This document shows positions 1 to 11,595 of a stretch of 64,000 nucleotides of DNA, one piece after another; the first letter of the stretch is position 1; each line of letters begins with the position of its first letter. The notes under the pieces were generated by a model, which had not been told where the DNA came from, made no database searches, and saw only the letters and a program-made list of their open reading frames with translations. The DNA comes from Gerris lacustris. Lineage: Eukaryota > Arthropoda > Insecta > Hemiptera > Gerridae. The stretch spans positions 10,198,447 to 10,262,446 of the forward strand of contig OX578281.1 in NCBI GenBank assembly GCA_951217055.1, read 5' to 3'. The translations under genes and the position numbers were made by a program.

Positions 1-580
1 GAGGAAGTATTGTGATGGCGCGAGAATTCAATTTTGAGATTTTTATGTACTTACACGTTTTGAGGTCCCGTGAGTCCAATGTCGTTCTGCCATATGTTTC
101 TGTCATCATTGTAGACGCGTGGAGTCTGAACTACTGGGCCAAATTTGATGAAATTTGGTATACAGGTTCAGAAAAATCATACCCCGAGGTGAAATTGAGA
201 AATTCATTTGAGCTCCAAATTTGTGGGCAGAACCTCCCAAAAACTCATTGAAAAAAAAATAAAATATTTTTCGAAAACGCTTCCGACGATTTTGACTAAA
301 ATGTAGTCCATTTAAATACGAATCTAACGATATAAGCCGTTTTCCCGGGAAAAATCTAGTTCCTGATAAAATAATTTTAAACGCGGATGGAGAGAGCCGG
401 GGTTTGATTCCCCGCCGAGAAGAAGTTATTTTTATGATATATTTTGATAATATATTACACAATTATTAAATGTAACAACGAATACTAAAAATATCTAATA
501 AATGGGAAACACTGGACCAACAAATGATGTACTTTTGTATAGAAAAGTTAGTCTGAGTTGTCTTGGACCGATTTTGTGCT
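1..580 (+). repeat. Repeat family A, copy 1 (cut by window edge)
   Basis: The copy matches those at 20845-21271, 23360-23975 and 39652-40886. It opens inside the GTATTGTGATGGCGCGA block and runs through the ATTTGATGAAATTTGG block near 150. Next come the GCGGACGGAGAGAG block and a Pol III B-box-like word (GGTTTGATTCC near 402), and it closes with GTCTGAGTTG..GGACCGATTTT near 575. The short reading frames inside it recur in other copies as by-products of the repeat and are not genes. Superfamily unknown. Confidence 0.8.
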
Positions 581-582
581 CC

Positions 583-2775
583 TAAACTCATCGGCATCGA
601 AAACTACGTCAATTCTTCGGCATTATGCGGCTTGGCGATTTTCAAATCTTATATTGTGCCCTTATAGACAAGAAGGTTTCCGACCCCTGAATTTAATATT
701 TTTTTTGATATCCCTAGAATAGTTTTTATCGTAATTTTACAATTATATTTTTTTAATAAAAATTCACATTTAAATTTAAATATCAAATTGCAGTAAAACA
801 AGTTTGAAATATTGTATTTTATTTCGAATGTTCAATTACAGTGGCTAGTACACAATCTCTTGACACAGATAATACAAAACATAATTTGCATTATATGTAT
901 TTGTAATACTAAATTGAACGATAGAATCATAATAAATTATACTGCATCGTACCTTATAGATACACATAGATTGCTTTTAGTCGCAAATCAGAATTGCGAA
1001 CCATCTGTGGCACCTACTATGATATTTTACGTTCAAGTATATGTTTAAAATAAGTGCTACCAATGTGCTTTTGTAGGTAAATTATTAAGGGTGTTCTGTT
1101 GATATCATGTGATGTCTACCGTTTAGAGGTTTTGTCCTCCAAGAAGGGGTGAAAGAACTCTCTATTGATTTTGCCGCATTCCATTCCATAATTTAATTTC
1201 GGTAAACATCTAGATATAAATTTGTGGTGAAAATTAAAAAGATAATCATCTTTCTCTCTTAATTGTATTTTAAGGTTTCTTTTTTTAAAAATAAGTTTTT
1301 TGGTTTTAATAACTCAAAACCTTAATGGAGCACGTAATTCTTGCAAGTTGTCGAGATTAGAGTAAAGAATTGAAAATTTGAGACATGCGCAAACGAAAGA
1401 TTTGTCTCGTACAAAACCCTCAATTGTGCATTCATTATTAATGTTTCAAATTTAATTAAAAAAAAAAAAAACTTGTCTATTATTTGAACACTGCAGCTTA
1501 ATTATTTAAAGTTGTAGATTAATTAATCATTTTTTATTTTAGTCGCCATATATAAGCTCACTTATTTTATGAAGTTGTTCAATGTATAACATTACCACAG
1601 TTTTTTTCAGAAGTAGAGGGGGAAATATAAGACATGCGCAATCGTCTGACTCTTCTCGTGCATTCCTTCTATAATTAATTAAGGAGAATTCCTCATAAAT
1701 ATCTCTAGCACGCTGTAATTTAGTTATAATGTTCTTTTTAATTTTTTTACTAAATTTTTTTAAAGTAATAACTAGAGTGCACAAAAAAATCTCAGTATCG
1801 CTTTATAATAATTCTGATAATTATTTTTGTATATTTATGATTATAAGTTATTTTATTAACCGCAAATAATAGGGAATTTACTGTAATAATTTTTAGAAAG
1901 TTATGAAACCTTTATTTCATACTAAAAAAGGCGTTTCAAATACGATATTAAACTTTTTCATGTGATACAACAACGATTACAAAAATAATTCGACTGGAGC
2001 CGAATTGAATAAAATTATATGGCACTCCCCCTGTGCATTATCGACTTGCAAGTCAATACCTGTAGAAAACACTGAAAAAACTCACTGCTTTACGTGTCCT
2101 AAATTAATTATCAATGATGTAAATTTTTCTCTTTTTTTTGTGGTTAATAGATCGCGTGCCATAATGTCTGAACCCCCCCCAACTCAGGTAGCTGCACCCA
2201 TACTTGCCCCCCTTCACCCCCCTTAATATAATACTATTGTTAACGTTCGTGTGTCTCTGTATTTTACAGTTGTGTTGGTAGTTCACAATGCGTCTCTATG
2301 ACTCATCTGGGCTCCCTTATTATTGGGTCGATTCCCTGCTCTTTCTGACCTATATTATATTTTTTTATTTTACGATTTAACTTTAATTTTTATTTTTTTA
2401 TATATTTTTTTAAAGAATTGAAAGTTGTTTTAGAGTCTTTAAAACAAAGTTGAGTTTTTATTATGTTATTTCTATTAAAGAATTTTTTTTTTTTTTATTC
2501 CGTCAATCTTATATTATTAGTAATAATGAATAGATCTTTTTTTTTTTTTTTTTTTTTTTTACATGTTTCTTTGTCAGGTTATAGGATTTTATTTAAGGAT
2601 TGATTACAAATTATGTATTCTTCTATTATATCGGTTTTATTTTTTAATGATAAAACACACAAATATATTTATTAAACTGAGTACTATGAAAGACAAAAAT
2701 AATTACACTCTTGTAGAGGTTTCATTTTTATTATTCAAATAATTGAAAATAAATCTTAATAAGTAAATAAATCTT
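583..2775. other. AT-rich stretch without a recognisable feature
   Basis: I find no convincing coding sequence or structured repeat here. Long A and T runs occur, including 24 Ts at 2537-2560 and runs near 1460 and 2490. Two short C tracts lie at 2170-2220. The short reading frames are low-complexity and match nothing I recognise. Confidence 0.6.
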
Positions 2776-2966
2776 CATTTGCTTCCGAGCTTACCGAAGG
2801 TAATGGAAGTTATGTGATCACATAGCTCCGATTTCGATTTAGAGCATAGGTCTCCGATTTCAAAAATTCCAAGACAGAAATCCGTTTTAGACATCAGGGA
2901 ACATTTTTTGTTCCGTGTCTGTGTGTCGGTCTGTAGCTCATTTTTTGCGAACCAACATATTGAAAT
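2776..2966 (+). repeat. Repeat family B, copy 1 (5' part)
   Basis: It starts at the family's bulged terminal hairpin (TTGCTTCCGAGC..GGTAATGGAAG). It continues with the CTCCGATTTCAAAAATTCC block, the CAGACATCAGGGAACATTTT block and the GTGTCTGTGTGTCGG block. It is truncated after the AACCAACATAT block. Confidence 0.8.
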
Positions 2967-3474
2967 ACGTGTGGTGTCGCGAGACACCCGGTAGGAACGA
3001 AGTTTTTTCATTAAATATAAATTATAAAATCACACTGCTAAGTACGTATACATTGCTAACTACTTATACATGGCGGAGTTAGAAAAGAGACAAAATTAAA
3101 AGTAACAAACTGTTTATACCTGGCAGAGTTAAGGCAAAGTTAAAAGAAAATCATTATTTGTATAATTAAAGCAAGCGTCTTACTATAAATATGTATTGAA
3201 TATAAGAAAAAAGTTGATCATGATGAGTTTATAGTGAAAGAGTATGTTTGTTAAAGGAGTTTGTATTGAAATAGGACTGTTTTCTACCTACCCGGCCAAT
3301 TAATTTAAAATATTATAAAATATATCTCTTCCCTACTCTACAGCTTCTGCTTGTATCAGGGTGAAATTTTACATGATTATATTTTATTTATTTACAAAAC
3401 AAAGTGACATTTTTGACATGTATAACAAAAATAATCAAAACAAGTCAAGTAACAGGCTTCCTTAATAACACTTT

Positions 3475-3745
3475 TTCCCGTCTTTTAAAGCTTACGTTTA
3501 CGCGAGCATTGCGCGTGAACGCTTGGGTGGATAACGTTTTCCGAAAAAACTCAGCCCGAGCATTGGTAAAATGAACATGTGTACCAAATTTCATCTAACT
3601 CGGTGATCTTTTACTTAAGTTATCGTCATCTGTAGATTTCGTGACGGATTTTGCGTGATGGTGATTTTGTGACGGTGATTTTGGTAGTTTTTTTCGGATT
3701 CACTCCCGGGCTCCAGAACGTGCCATAAGGAACTTCGTTCCAAAA
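3475..3745 (-). repeat. Repeat family G, copy 1
   Basis: This is the reverse complement of the copies at 8740 and 12739. On the minus strand it begins with the palindrome GGAACGAAGTTCC (3738-3750 region). It continues through CTGGAGCCCGGGAGTGAATCC, several TCACCGTCACAAAATC units and the GAACATGTGTACCAAATTTC block. The far part matches the GCGTAAACG..AGCTT block of copy 4. Confidence 0.75.
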
Positions 3746-4035
3746 CTACTCATATGATTTTATTGAAATTTGGATGGTAGGTCATAATTAGCCCCATTGT
3801 TGGTCCCATATAAGTTTCACCCTTCTAGACCTATTTGTTGCTCTTCCACATGCGCACAAACATTCATCTATATCTTCAAAAGTACTTATTTGATTTTTAT
3901 GAAATTTGGATGGTTTGTCGAAAGTAGCCTACAGATGGTCCCACCAGATTAATCTATTCATTTCCTTACATTTTGCTAAATTGATACTTTAATTAATGTA
4001 AATAATCAAAACAACAGACAACTAACAGACTTACA
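3740..4035 (+). repeat. Repeat family B, copy 2 (middle part)
   Basis: It carries the ATTGAAATTTGGATGGTAGG block, the GCCCATTGTTGGTCCCATAT block, the CACATGCGCACAAACATTC block and the GATACTTTAATTAATGTA block, in the order seen in the fuller copies at 13762 and 48585. It abuts family G copy 1, whose terminal palindrome marks the junction. Confidence 0.75.
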
Positions 4036-5284
4036 GTCACACAGATATGTGTGTCAACATAGATATGTTGATGGGGCTATGAGATCAAGTTTTTTAATTG
4101 TTTCTGCAGATATTTTGTGGGTGCTGTTTGATTTGCGTAATTGCAGCCTTAAATCTCATTAGAGTTTGATAGACTTAAAATTAGATTTTTTTAGAGCTTA
4201 TAGAACAATTTGTTCTCTATATCATGCAAGATAATTTGTATTCTTTAGAAGTATTCGAACCTCTGTAGGCTTTTCATAGTGTAACAACCCATAAGATTGT
4301 ATGATTAAATGAAACAAATACTTGGTATGTATATATAACTCTTTGTCTAGAGTAAGTTTAAAGCTAAGAATAATCACTTCAACATTTTGTTTTTCTATTA
4401 TACATCTTATTTCATTTTTTTAAAATATCTACGAACGATATTTGACTTTGAGAAAACAAAAAATATGATTAATGTTTCGACTTCAAAATTCCAACTCTAG
4501 AGTTCATTTATCATCCCCCCCCCCTCACAACTCCATTTTTTTGAATTTTTATTCTCGTTGTGTTTGAGACAATTTTTAAAAATAAAAATTGACTGTGAAA
4601 ATATGTGTGGTGCTTATCGATTTGATTTAAAACAATAGTAGAAGTACAAAAAATAAATAATTCAAACAATATAGGTTTTTATATATAAATGTATATTTTA
4701 TATAAAATATAAATACATATATGCGTGTATAAAAAATTTAAATGGATTTATTACTATTATATTTATTAAATTTGTGAGAAACTAAAGAGAAATATGCTTT
4801 ATAACTTAGTATGTAATAAATATTCTAATAGGTATAGAAATTGGATCTTTGTTTAATTTTTTATGTATTTATTAGTTTCGTTATTGTCTATATTACGTTG
4901 GCTGTCAATATCAGTTAAACTGAGTTTATTTTTAGAAGTAACTAATGGTATTCAGAAGCAATATATTATTTTGTTTTTAATGGCCTCTGGGGTTACTTGT
5001 TAATTTTTTTTTTTCAAAAACTAAAAAAAATATAAACTGGCATTGTTTGAATTATTTAAAACGAGTAAAGTAACTCTTGGCGGATTTTTGTTTTTCCTAT
5101 TTATTCAGTAAAGAATTTATATTGTTACAAAATGTATGTATGGGCCCAGCTTGGTTATGGGCCGGGATGGTGATAAAAACATAGGCGACAGTATTATATA
5201 CATATTATGGTTCTAAACCCAACAGGAATAATATATATTTAAAAACAACACTATACTGCAGTATACACATACACAATAGGTCTT
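4036..5284. other. AT-rich stretch without a recognisable feature
   Basis: I see no coding signal. It holds a C tract at about 4516-4525, TA-rich low complexity around 4680-4730, and a GC-richer island at 5145-5175 that I cannot assign. Confidence 0.5.
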
Positions 5285-5575
5285 AAAACGTCACGTCCAA
5301 TTTTAATGAAATTTGGAAGGTAGTTCATAATTAGCCCATTGTTGGTCAAATATAAGTTTTAACCTTCTGTTCCTCGATGATCGTTCTGAAGAACAAAAGT
5401 ATTTGATGTCTCCGATTTCAAAAATTCCAATTCCAAATTCCGGATTGTTATTGGCTCCGTGTGTGTCTACCTGCCACAAACCAGCAACACATCCTAAAAA
5501 ACTGCTTGTCGGAATTTAATGAAATTTGGATGGAAGGTCATAATTAGCTCATTGTTGGTCAAAATATAAAGCAGC
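5285..5575 (+). repeat. Repeat family B, copy 3 (rearranged)
   Basis: Two partial B segments lie in series. The AATGAAATTTGGAAGGTAG block occurs at about 5308 and again at about 5518, with a CGTTCTGAAGAAC..CTCCGATTTC segment between them. The second segment stops where a TTAA-type MITE fragment begins. Confidence 0.65.
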
Positions 5576-5850
5576 CCCTACTCGGTCAAGCCGCTTGATC
5601 AAAACAGCGCTTCAAGCAATGGTCTCAAGCATGATTGATCGTCTAAGAACCCGTTTGATGCTTGAGTCAAGCCTTGACGGAGATTGATGGAAAGTTTGAA
5701 TGAGTCAAGCGGCTTGACGGAGTGCTTGATAGTCTAGAGCAATTTTGATCAAGCATTCCGTCAATCACCTGCTTGACACCACAAATCCTGATTCGAAACC
5801 ATAAACCATGGTATCTACACAACACAATACTGATTTATTAAAGTCCAGGT
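5576..5850 (+). mobile_element. TTAA-type MITE fragment (TCAAGCSGCTTGA family)
   Basis: It matches 54058-54340 with the same order of motifs: GCAGCCCCTAC at the end, TCAAGCCGCTTGATCAAAAC, GAGTCAAGCCTTGACGGAG, TCAAGCGGCTTGACGG, then AATCACCTGCTTGACACC. The 3' terminal inverted repeat is missing; the copy runs out near a minus-strand family B piece at 5878. The 13-bp palindrome TCAAGCSGCTTGA occurs twice. No coding capacity. Confidence 0.75.
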
Positions 5851-5877
5851 GGAGCAGTTAAGTAGTCGAAAACTCCG

Positions 5878-5980
5878 CAACTGGAATTTTGTTTTCTGTC
5901 TTAGAATTTTTGAAATCGGAGAACTAAAAATGTTTCACATAGCTTCCGTAACCTTCGGTAAGCTCGGAAACAATAATGGG
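5878..5980 (-). repeat. Repeat family B, copy 4 (terminal hairpin end)
   Basis: This is the reverse complement of the B start: TTTTTGAAATCGGAGA, then CACATAGCTTCCGTAACCTT, then CGGTAAGCTCGGAA. It ends at the family's usual boundary just after the hairpin. Confidence 0.75.
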
Positions 5981-7154
5981 TTAAAAAAAACCGACTTGTG
6001 CAACAACGGATTGTGTATAATGAAGTTATATGTAACTTTGTGCATAATGTAGTTAATTGTATTGTTGGAAGATGTTAACTCAAAGATGGTAATATTCAAA
6101 ATGGATGCTCTATCCGCCTTTGTATCTACGAGCTTTAAAAGGTAATAAAAATGTGCTGATAGAAGAGAGGTTATTAAATTGTTATTCATTCTTAGATAAT
6201 GAATTATCAAAAACTATTTTCCCGTAAGTTATTGTATACGAAGCTGATTTTTAATCTTTAATGGTCATTTTCATTTCTGCTAAAAGATAAGAAGTTAGCG
6301 TAGAAATGAAGACAAAATCCCAATCAATTTCTTAATGGACTAACTAGGGAGGATAATGTCCACCTAGTCTGGGTTTCAGGGTATTGTAGGGTTCATTGAA
6401 CTGGTAGATGAATTTTCCGGGGGGGGGGGGGGGCTCCGACTTAACCCTAACTGTTCTCCCTTTAATAGAGAAATATCAGTGAATTGTGAGATATGCAATT
6501 TCTAAAAACTTCTCCTGAAAAAGTTCTTTAGGAAGTAATTTTATCTGAATTTGGGAGCAAGCTCTACCCTTTCCTATCCTCCCCCCCTCCCTACCTACTC
6601 TTGCTCCTAAACCTACCTTATGAATGAGGCAATCCAAAGACTAATAATTCCTAATTTATCTCACCAACACTGGATATTCTTTAGCAGATTGTTGCATCTA
6701 AACTTTAGTTCATATTAGCTTCTAAACATATTTTAACCGGACTTATTTAAGTATGTTAAACGTAATTAACAATTGTTAGATGGATGACTTAAAACTGGAT
6801 TAAGCTCAGCAACATCTTCTAGATAGATAAAAATAAGTCAGAATTGGCTCCTCCACGTTATTTGGTTATTTCTGATTTTCGTCTCTATAAGAAATGTTCT
6901 TTTTAAAATATATATATATATTTTAATACCATAATTATTAATTTAATTATTTTTATTAGTAAAGTTTTAAATATAATATTGTATCAGAAAGTTTAAAAGG
7001 TTTTCCCTCTATAGAATTAAGTTTAAACACCATAAAATCTAAGTAAAATTACTAGGGCAATAAGACTTGTTCATTATTAAACTAAACTTTACATGGACAA
7101 TCGACATTGCAGACTGTTCTTTAGAGTTAATAATTCAGCCACGTTACTCATTAG
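5981..7154. other. Stretch without a recognisable gene; G tract
   Basis: I see no coding signal. A run of 15 or more Gs lies at 6419-6433 and a C-rich patch at 6580-6595. A TA-rich patch lies near 6908. None could be assigned to a family. Confidence 0.5.
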
Positions 7155-7616
7155 CTGGCCACACACGAGCGGATTTTTTTGACCCGGTCCGCCGATCTCA
7201 GGTCTGTCGTTCCCCCACTAACGTTAACGTTCGAAGCTCAGGTCGTGATCATTTTTATGTAACACTCTGCCGTCACTGTAACAGTTGCACCATCCTCTTA
7301 AAAGAAATATGGCCCAATTATGAAAGTGGGGCCGATCGCATACCAGACCGTTACTTTGGTACTATAAAGAGGTTTTTGATGTTGAATTCGCAACGAAATG
7401 CTAGTAAAGTCGCGTAGACAGATTCACCACTACGAATATAAGTATCATATGCGAATACACTCTAGTATTGGGCCGACAGAGTCATCAAGGGCAACACCTG
7501 CAGCGTTGAATGACACCACTACCTCATCCCCACTATCCTGGTGGACGTTCCACCAGCGCGTAAGAAAATGTCTGTTTCCCACGCTCCACCCTCAGTATAA
7601 TTATTTCTTTCTGTGG
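7155..7616. other. GC-richer segment, possible DNA-transposon end
   Basis: The segment beginning TGGCCACACACGAGCGGA is clearly richer in G+C than its surroundings. Its first bases look like the ends of many insect cut-and-paste elements (family knowledge), but I find no matching inverted end. A 116-codon open frame crosses its start. It is mostly upstream AT-rich sequence plus this segment, has no recognisable domain, and I do not call it a gene. The segment ends at the foldback element at 7617. Confidence 0.35.
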
Positions 7617-8116
7617 TAGGCTGTGAAATAGTAACTTTAGAGCCTAAAAAACATAGCTAAAATCCATTTTTTCTTTACGTGGACTTAAAAAATCTTTTCA
7701 TTACTCCTAGCTGTAAAGAAAACATTTTTTACGTCCTAGGACGTAAACATTTTTTTCATTCATGCTGGTAGTTATCAAAACTTCCGTTTTAGCGCTGCAA
7801 TCTTTGTAGAAATGCTTCTAGTACGAATAAAATCCGCTAGATGTCAATGCGTTTTATTTATCTTTTCTTATAGTGTAACCTCTTTTTAAGGCTTCTTTTT
7901 TTAAGTCTTTAGTATGTATACTAATATTCGTTATTATTATATTGATTATTGATTAATATTTAATGTTTTTTCATTGTCTGCTACCACGGAAAAAATAGCA
8001 TATGCTACACGACTGTGAAGTGTTTTTTCTTTACCTTGGCAATATTTACTGTCGAGCGAAGCGAGACTGTAAATGTAATTGCCGCGGTAAAGAAAAAAAA
8101 CTCACTTCACAGCCTA
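7617..8116 (+). mobile_element. Foldback element with TAGGCTGTGAA inverted ends, copy 1
   Basis: Terminal inverted repeats are TAGGCTGTGAA (7617-7627) and TTCACAGCCTA (8106-8116). The right half is a long hairpin: CTGTGAAGTG..TTTACC..GGCAATATTTACTGTC (from 8013) pairs with its near complement ending at 8112, with loop CGAGCGAAGCGAG. The left part holds several ACGTAAA/CTAGGACG short palindromes. A reverse-complement copy lies at 47661-48130 inside a family C repeat, which shows that the unit moves. No open reading frame; non-autonomous. Confidence 0.8.
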
Positions 8117-8739
8117 GTAACATAATATACCATTCTTAAGATTTATTAATTTTAATTTATCCCGTATCAATTACTTTTAATAAGTACTTTAATCTCTTGG
8201 ACAAAAGAATATCACACTTTTCATCTTTCAGTTTTGATATATTTTGTTTATAAGTTACAAAATTACCCATCTAATTCATATCAATCTTTAGTAATAATTA
8301 CTTTTAATCGAAAATTGCATTTGGATAATTACTAAATTATTAATACGTCACAAATTAGCTGACGATTCTTGGTAATATATTTGATTTTCTGTCAAGATTT
8401 CACATCTCTAAATGAACAATGTTTTAACAAAACCGATATTATATTGTTCCGTTCCTCTATTATTTCTACTCGAGAGAGAAATGGGATTGGTGCCAGAAAT
8501 GTATGTATTGATTATTATCTTTTCCTAGTTAATGATTTCATTTTGGCATCAGAATAATCTTTAATAACCTAAAATCTTAACGTCTTACTTGTATTTAATT
8601 AGTCGTAGTAAATAAGTCTTCATATCTAATTCAGTTAGAACAATTAAATATCTGTAAATTGTTGATCGCCTTGCAAATTTTGTTGATATTATTTATACTG
8701 AAGAAAACTTGAAGAGAAATAGTGTTCAGTTTATTATTG
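8117..8739. other. AT-rich stretch without a recognisable feature
   Basis: I see no repeat family, domain or hairpin. The one 62-codon open frame has no recognisable similarity. Confidence 0.5.
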
Positions 8740-8889
8740 GAACGAAGTTCCTTATGACACTTTACAGCAACTGGAGCCCGGGAGTGAATCCGAAAAAAAC
8801 ACCGTCACGAAATCCACTGATGACGATAACTTGAGTAAAAGTTGACCGATTTAGTTGAAATTTGGTACACATGTTCATTTTAACAATGC
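8740..8889 (+). repeat. Repeat family G, copy 2 (5' part)
   Basis: It begins with GGAACGAAGTTCCTTATG. It continues through GGAGCCCGGGAGTGAATCC, a CGTCACGAAATCCA block, the GATAACTTGAGTAAAAG block and the TTGAAATTTGGTACACATG block. It stops where family C starts. Confidence 0.75.
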
Positions 8890-9509
8890 CCAGAATTTAC
8901 ATTTAACAGTTTACATTTAACAAAACTAATTTGCTGTTTTTTTTAATTAAAGTAACTGTTTATATCGAGTTTTTAGTGAAAAACAATGAGTGAGTTGAGT
9001 GATAAGCCGAAAATGAGGAGAATAATACGCCTCCCGAAATAATTAATTCGGCACAAAATACAACTAATGAATTCTACTAACTATTGTCATCTTTATCAAA
9101 AGAGAAATACGAACTTACATACAGGAAGTTTATTAAATTTTATTTACGCCTATTTTTTTCTGTATTTATTATTAAAATCCAACAATCGTAGATAAAGTAC
9201 GGTACACAACTCGTGCAAAACCTGCATTTTGCTTTGCTCGTGTGGTTTTACTACCCTCGCTGTCGCTCGGGTGCAAACTCCACCCTTGCATGCAAAATGC
9301 TACTTTCCGCACTCGACGCGTAATGTATATTAGCTACGATTGATACGAAATATAAACATTATATCTCTGTTTAGATGCGTAGAAAGTGGTTATTTACGTA
9401 CTTGTATTCATTGCGCATGCGCGTCTCATAGTTCTGAACAATTCCTCTTCTTTACCACCCTAGCGCGGTAAAGAAGAGGAATTCCTCAGCTTTACGGACA
9501 ATTAGCGAG
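8890..9509 (+). mobile_element. Repeat family C, copy 1 (foldback MITE)
   Basis: Order of blocks: GTTTACATTTAACAAAACTA, AATTTGCTG, the ATGAGTGA reading-frame block (8986 on), the TGTATTTATTATTAAAATCC block, the nested GCATTTTGC..CCCTCGCTGTCGCTCGGG..GCAAAATGC inverted block (9215-9300), the ATACGAAATATAAACATT block and the EcoRI-edged hairpin at 9441-9482. It closes with ATTAGCGAGTGTGTTTACAT. The residual frame starts like those of other copies but shifts out of frame after about six codons. Non-autonomous; superfamily not settled. Confidence 0.75.
9441..9482. other. Perfect hairpin inside family C
   Basis: The 16-bp arm ATTCCTCTTCTTTACC (9441-9456) is perfectly complementary to 9467-9482, with a 10-nt loop. 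The equivalent hairpins in other C copies lie at 12011-12054, 13617-13659 and, degraded, near 47565-47610. The stem is therefore a constant part of the family. Confidence 0.85.
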
Positions 9510-9905
9510 TGTGTTTACATTTAACAAAACTAATTTGCTGTTATTTTATTAAAGTAAATGTTTATATCGAGTTTTTAGTGAAAAACAATGAGTGAATCAA
9601 GTGACTTTAACGAAAATGTAGAGAATAATACACCTCCAGAAATAATTAATTCGGCAAAAAATACAACTCAAGATTAATGCCATCTTTATTAAGAGAAGAG
9701 ATACGAACTTACATACAGCAAGTTTATTTTTTTCTGTATTTATTATTTAAATCTAACAATCGTAGATAAAGTACGGTACGCAACTCGAGCGAAAACGGCA
9801 TTTTGCATTGCTCGTGTGGTTTTACTACCCTCGCTATCGCTCGGGTGCAAACTCTACACTCGCATGCAAAATGCTACTTTCCGCACTTTACGCGTAATGT
9901 ACTAT
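9510..9905 (+). mobile_element. Repeat family C, copy 2 (truncated, in tandem with copy 1)
   Basis: It restarts with GTTTACATTTAACAAAACTA directly after copy 1, so the two share the junction. The residual frame begins with ATG at 9588 and reads MSESSDFNENVENNTPPEII, then stops soon after. The copy ends after the CGCACTTTACGCGTAATGTA block and lacks the EcoRI hairpin. Confidence 0.7.
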
Positions 9906-10018
9906 TAAAGATTAGCAAAAAAAAACGACGCAACAAGAGACAATACATATTTTAAACTTTATAATCACGATAAAATTCCGCCATAGAAGGTAATATTATG
10001 GTTTCCTAACCGGACTAT

Positions 10019-10075
10019 CCGTATTCTGGATTCGTAAGAGCGGTTGTAACCACTTCGTCCGAATTCAGAATACGG
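10019..10075. other. Imperfect hairpin beside the 252-bp duplication
   Basis: The arm CCGTATTCTGGATTCG (10019-10034) pairs with 10060-10075 with one mismatch, around a 25-nt loop. It lies just before the tandem duplication and could be one end of the same element. No function known. Confidence 0.6.
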
Positions 10076-10099
10076 TACCATCGTAAACCTGTTATGTGC

Positions 10100-10603
10100 G
10101 TTGGTAAACCTTCGACTTAATCAACCGTAGGTTTACGAACGCTGTTGGTTGTTTAGGTTAATTTTTCCGGACACACCGGTTACTTCTCGGTCGACCTGAT
10201 TAGAGATTCCGCGAACGCACCCTTATTTACATCACCCAAGCTTGGTAAACATATATATCTAACCTTTACCAATCCAAATGTAAAGAAAAAAGGAAACAAA
10301 GGTTGGCCAATTTGTCGTCACATAAATAAAATTTTTACTGTCGCAACAGACGTTGGTAAACCTTCGACTTAATCAACCGTAGGTTTACGAACGTTGTTGG
10401 TTGTTAAGGTTAATTTTTCCGGACACACCGGTTACTTCTCGGTCGACCTGATTAGAGATTCCGCGAACGCACCCTTATTTACATCACCCAAGCTTGGTAA
10501 ACACCGATATCTAACCTTTACCAATCCAAATGTAAAGAATAAAGGAAACAAAGGTTGACCAATTTGTCGTCACATAAATAAAATTTTTACTGTCGCAACA
10601 GAC
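10100..10603 (+). repeat. 252-bp tandem duplication, two units
   Basis: Units 10100-10351 and 10352-10603 are nearly identical, each starting GTTGGTAAACCTTCGACTTA and ending CTGTCGCAACAGAC. They differ at a handful of sites, for example near 10250 against 10502. They are GC-richer than the surroundings and carry no open frame across the unit. I do not recognise the sequence. Confidence 0.9.
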
Positions 10604-11595
10604 TGCCGCGTTTAAAATTAGAACATGTTGTTTTGTTATGCATCTAAAAATATTTTTCTCTACAAATAACTTTAAGTAGACATAAAGATATATACTACAA
10701 TTTATTCAAAACCTAATTTCAAAATAGGCCTTTAAGAAAAACAAACAATTTTTTATTTGTTTTTATCTATCTTCATGTTTTTGTTTTTTTTCCAAACACA
10801 ACACTTCGGTTAAGAAACTTATAAAGGTTCACGAGAACGTAGTTTGGTCAACGAAGAGCATTTCTTTAATTTCGTCTTGTTTCTTTTTCTCTGTCAAAAT
10901 ATGTATTCTCCCGCAAAAATTCAAACATCTGAACTGGAATACATTTATTTTATGGTATTATTTATCTTTATTGGTCTTCTAAGGTCGTAAATAAAAAAAG
11001 AAAGAAAGACTTATTTCTATCCAGTCTTATATATCTATTGTTTCTGTTGTTTTTTTCTTAAATTATTGTTTTTTTTTGTTTTATCTCTTTTCATTTTGGT
11101 TCCACATGTTATTCTTCTTTCTTTTCGAACGTGAAATACTACGAGGCAAGGTATACGATTAGAGAACATATGGGAAGATTTACGTCATCGGGGTTATGAT
11201 ATATATGCATATTTTTTTTTTTTTTTTTACTTCTTTGAGAAATATACATGAATGTAAGCTTTAAGGGGAAACAACTTTTATATTTGTATAGGTAGATTGT
11301 GGTATAGCCTGATGTCACCTAGCTATGTATATGTTTTTGCCATATATTTACTTAGCTCTCCATCTAGTTCAGATAAAGGCTTTAACTATCTCAATATTTA
11401 AGTCCGTTATCGACCTCTCAGACGGAATTGATAAAAAATAAAAATAAAATTATTCACATAAAGTAACCCTATATAGTTTGGCTTAGCATTCTTCAATCTA
11501 TTTTTTTTTATGAATATCTAAAGAAATCGATTTGACACGACTTATGACAAACTTTGCCTAATTATCTTTGTCTGATGTCTCGAAAAGTATGTTTT
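10604..11595. other. AT-rich stretch without a recognisable feature
   Basis: T-rich low complexity, including a run at about 11211-11229. No coding signal or repeat family seen. Confidence 0.5.

Noticed and set aside
7067..7417. 116-codon open frame on the plus strand as a possible gene
   Set aside because: It joins AT-rich sequence to the GC-richer segment at 7155 with no domain, no conserved pattern and no splice support.
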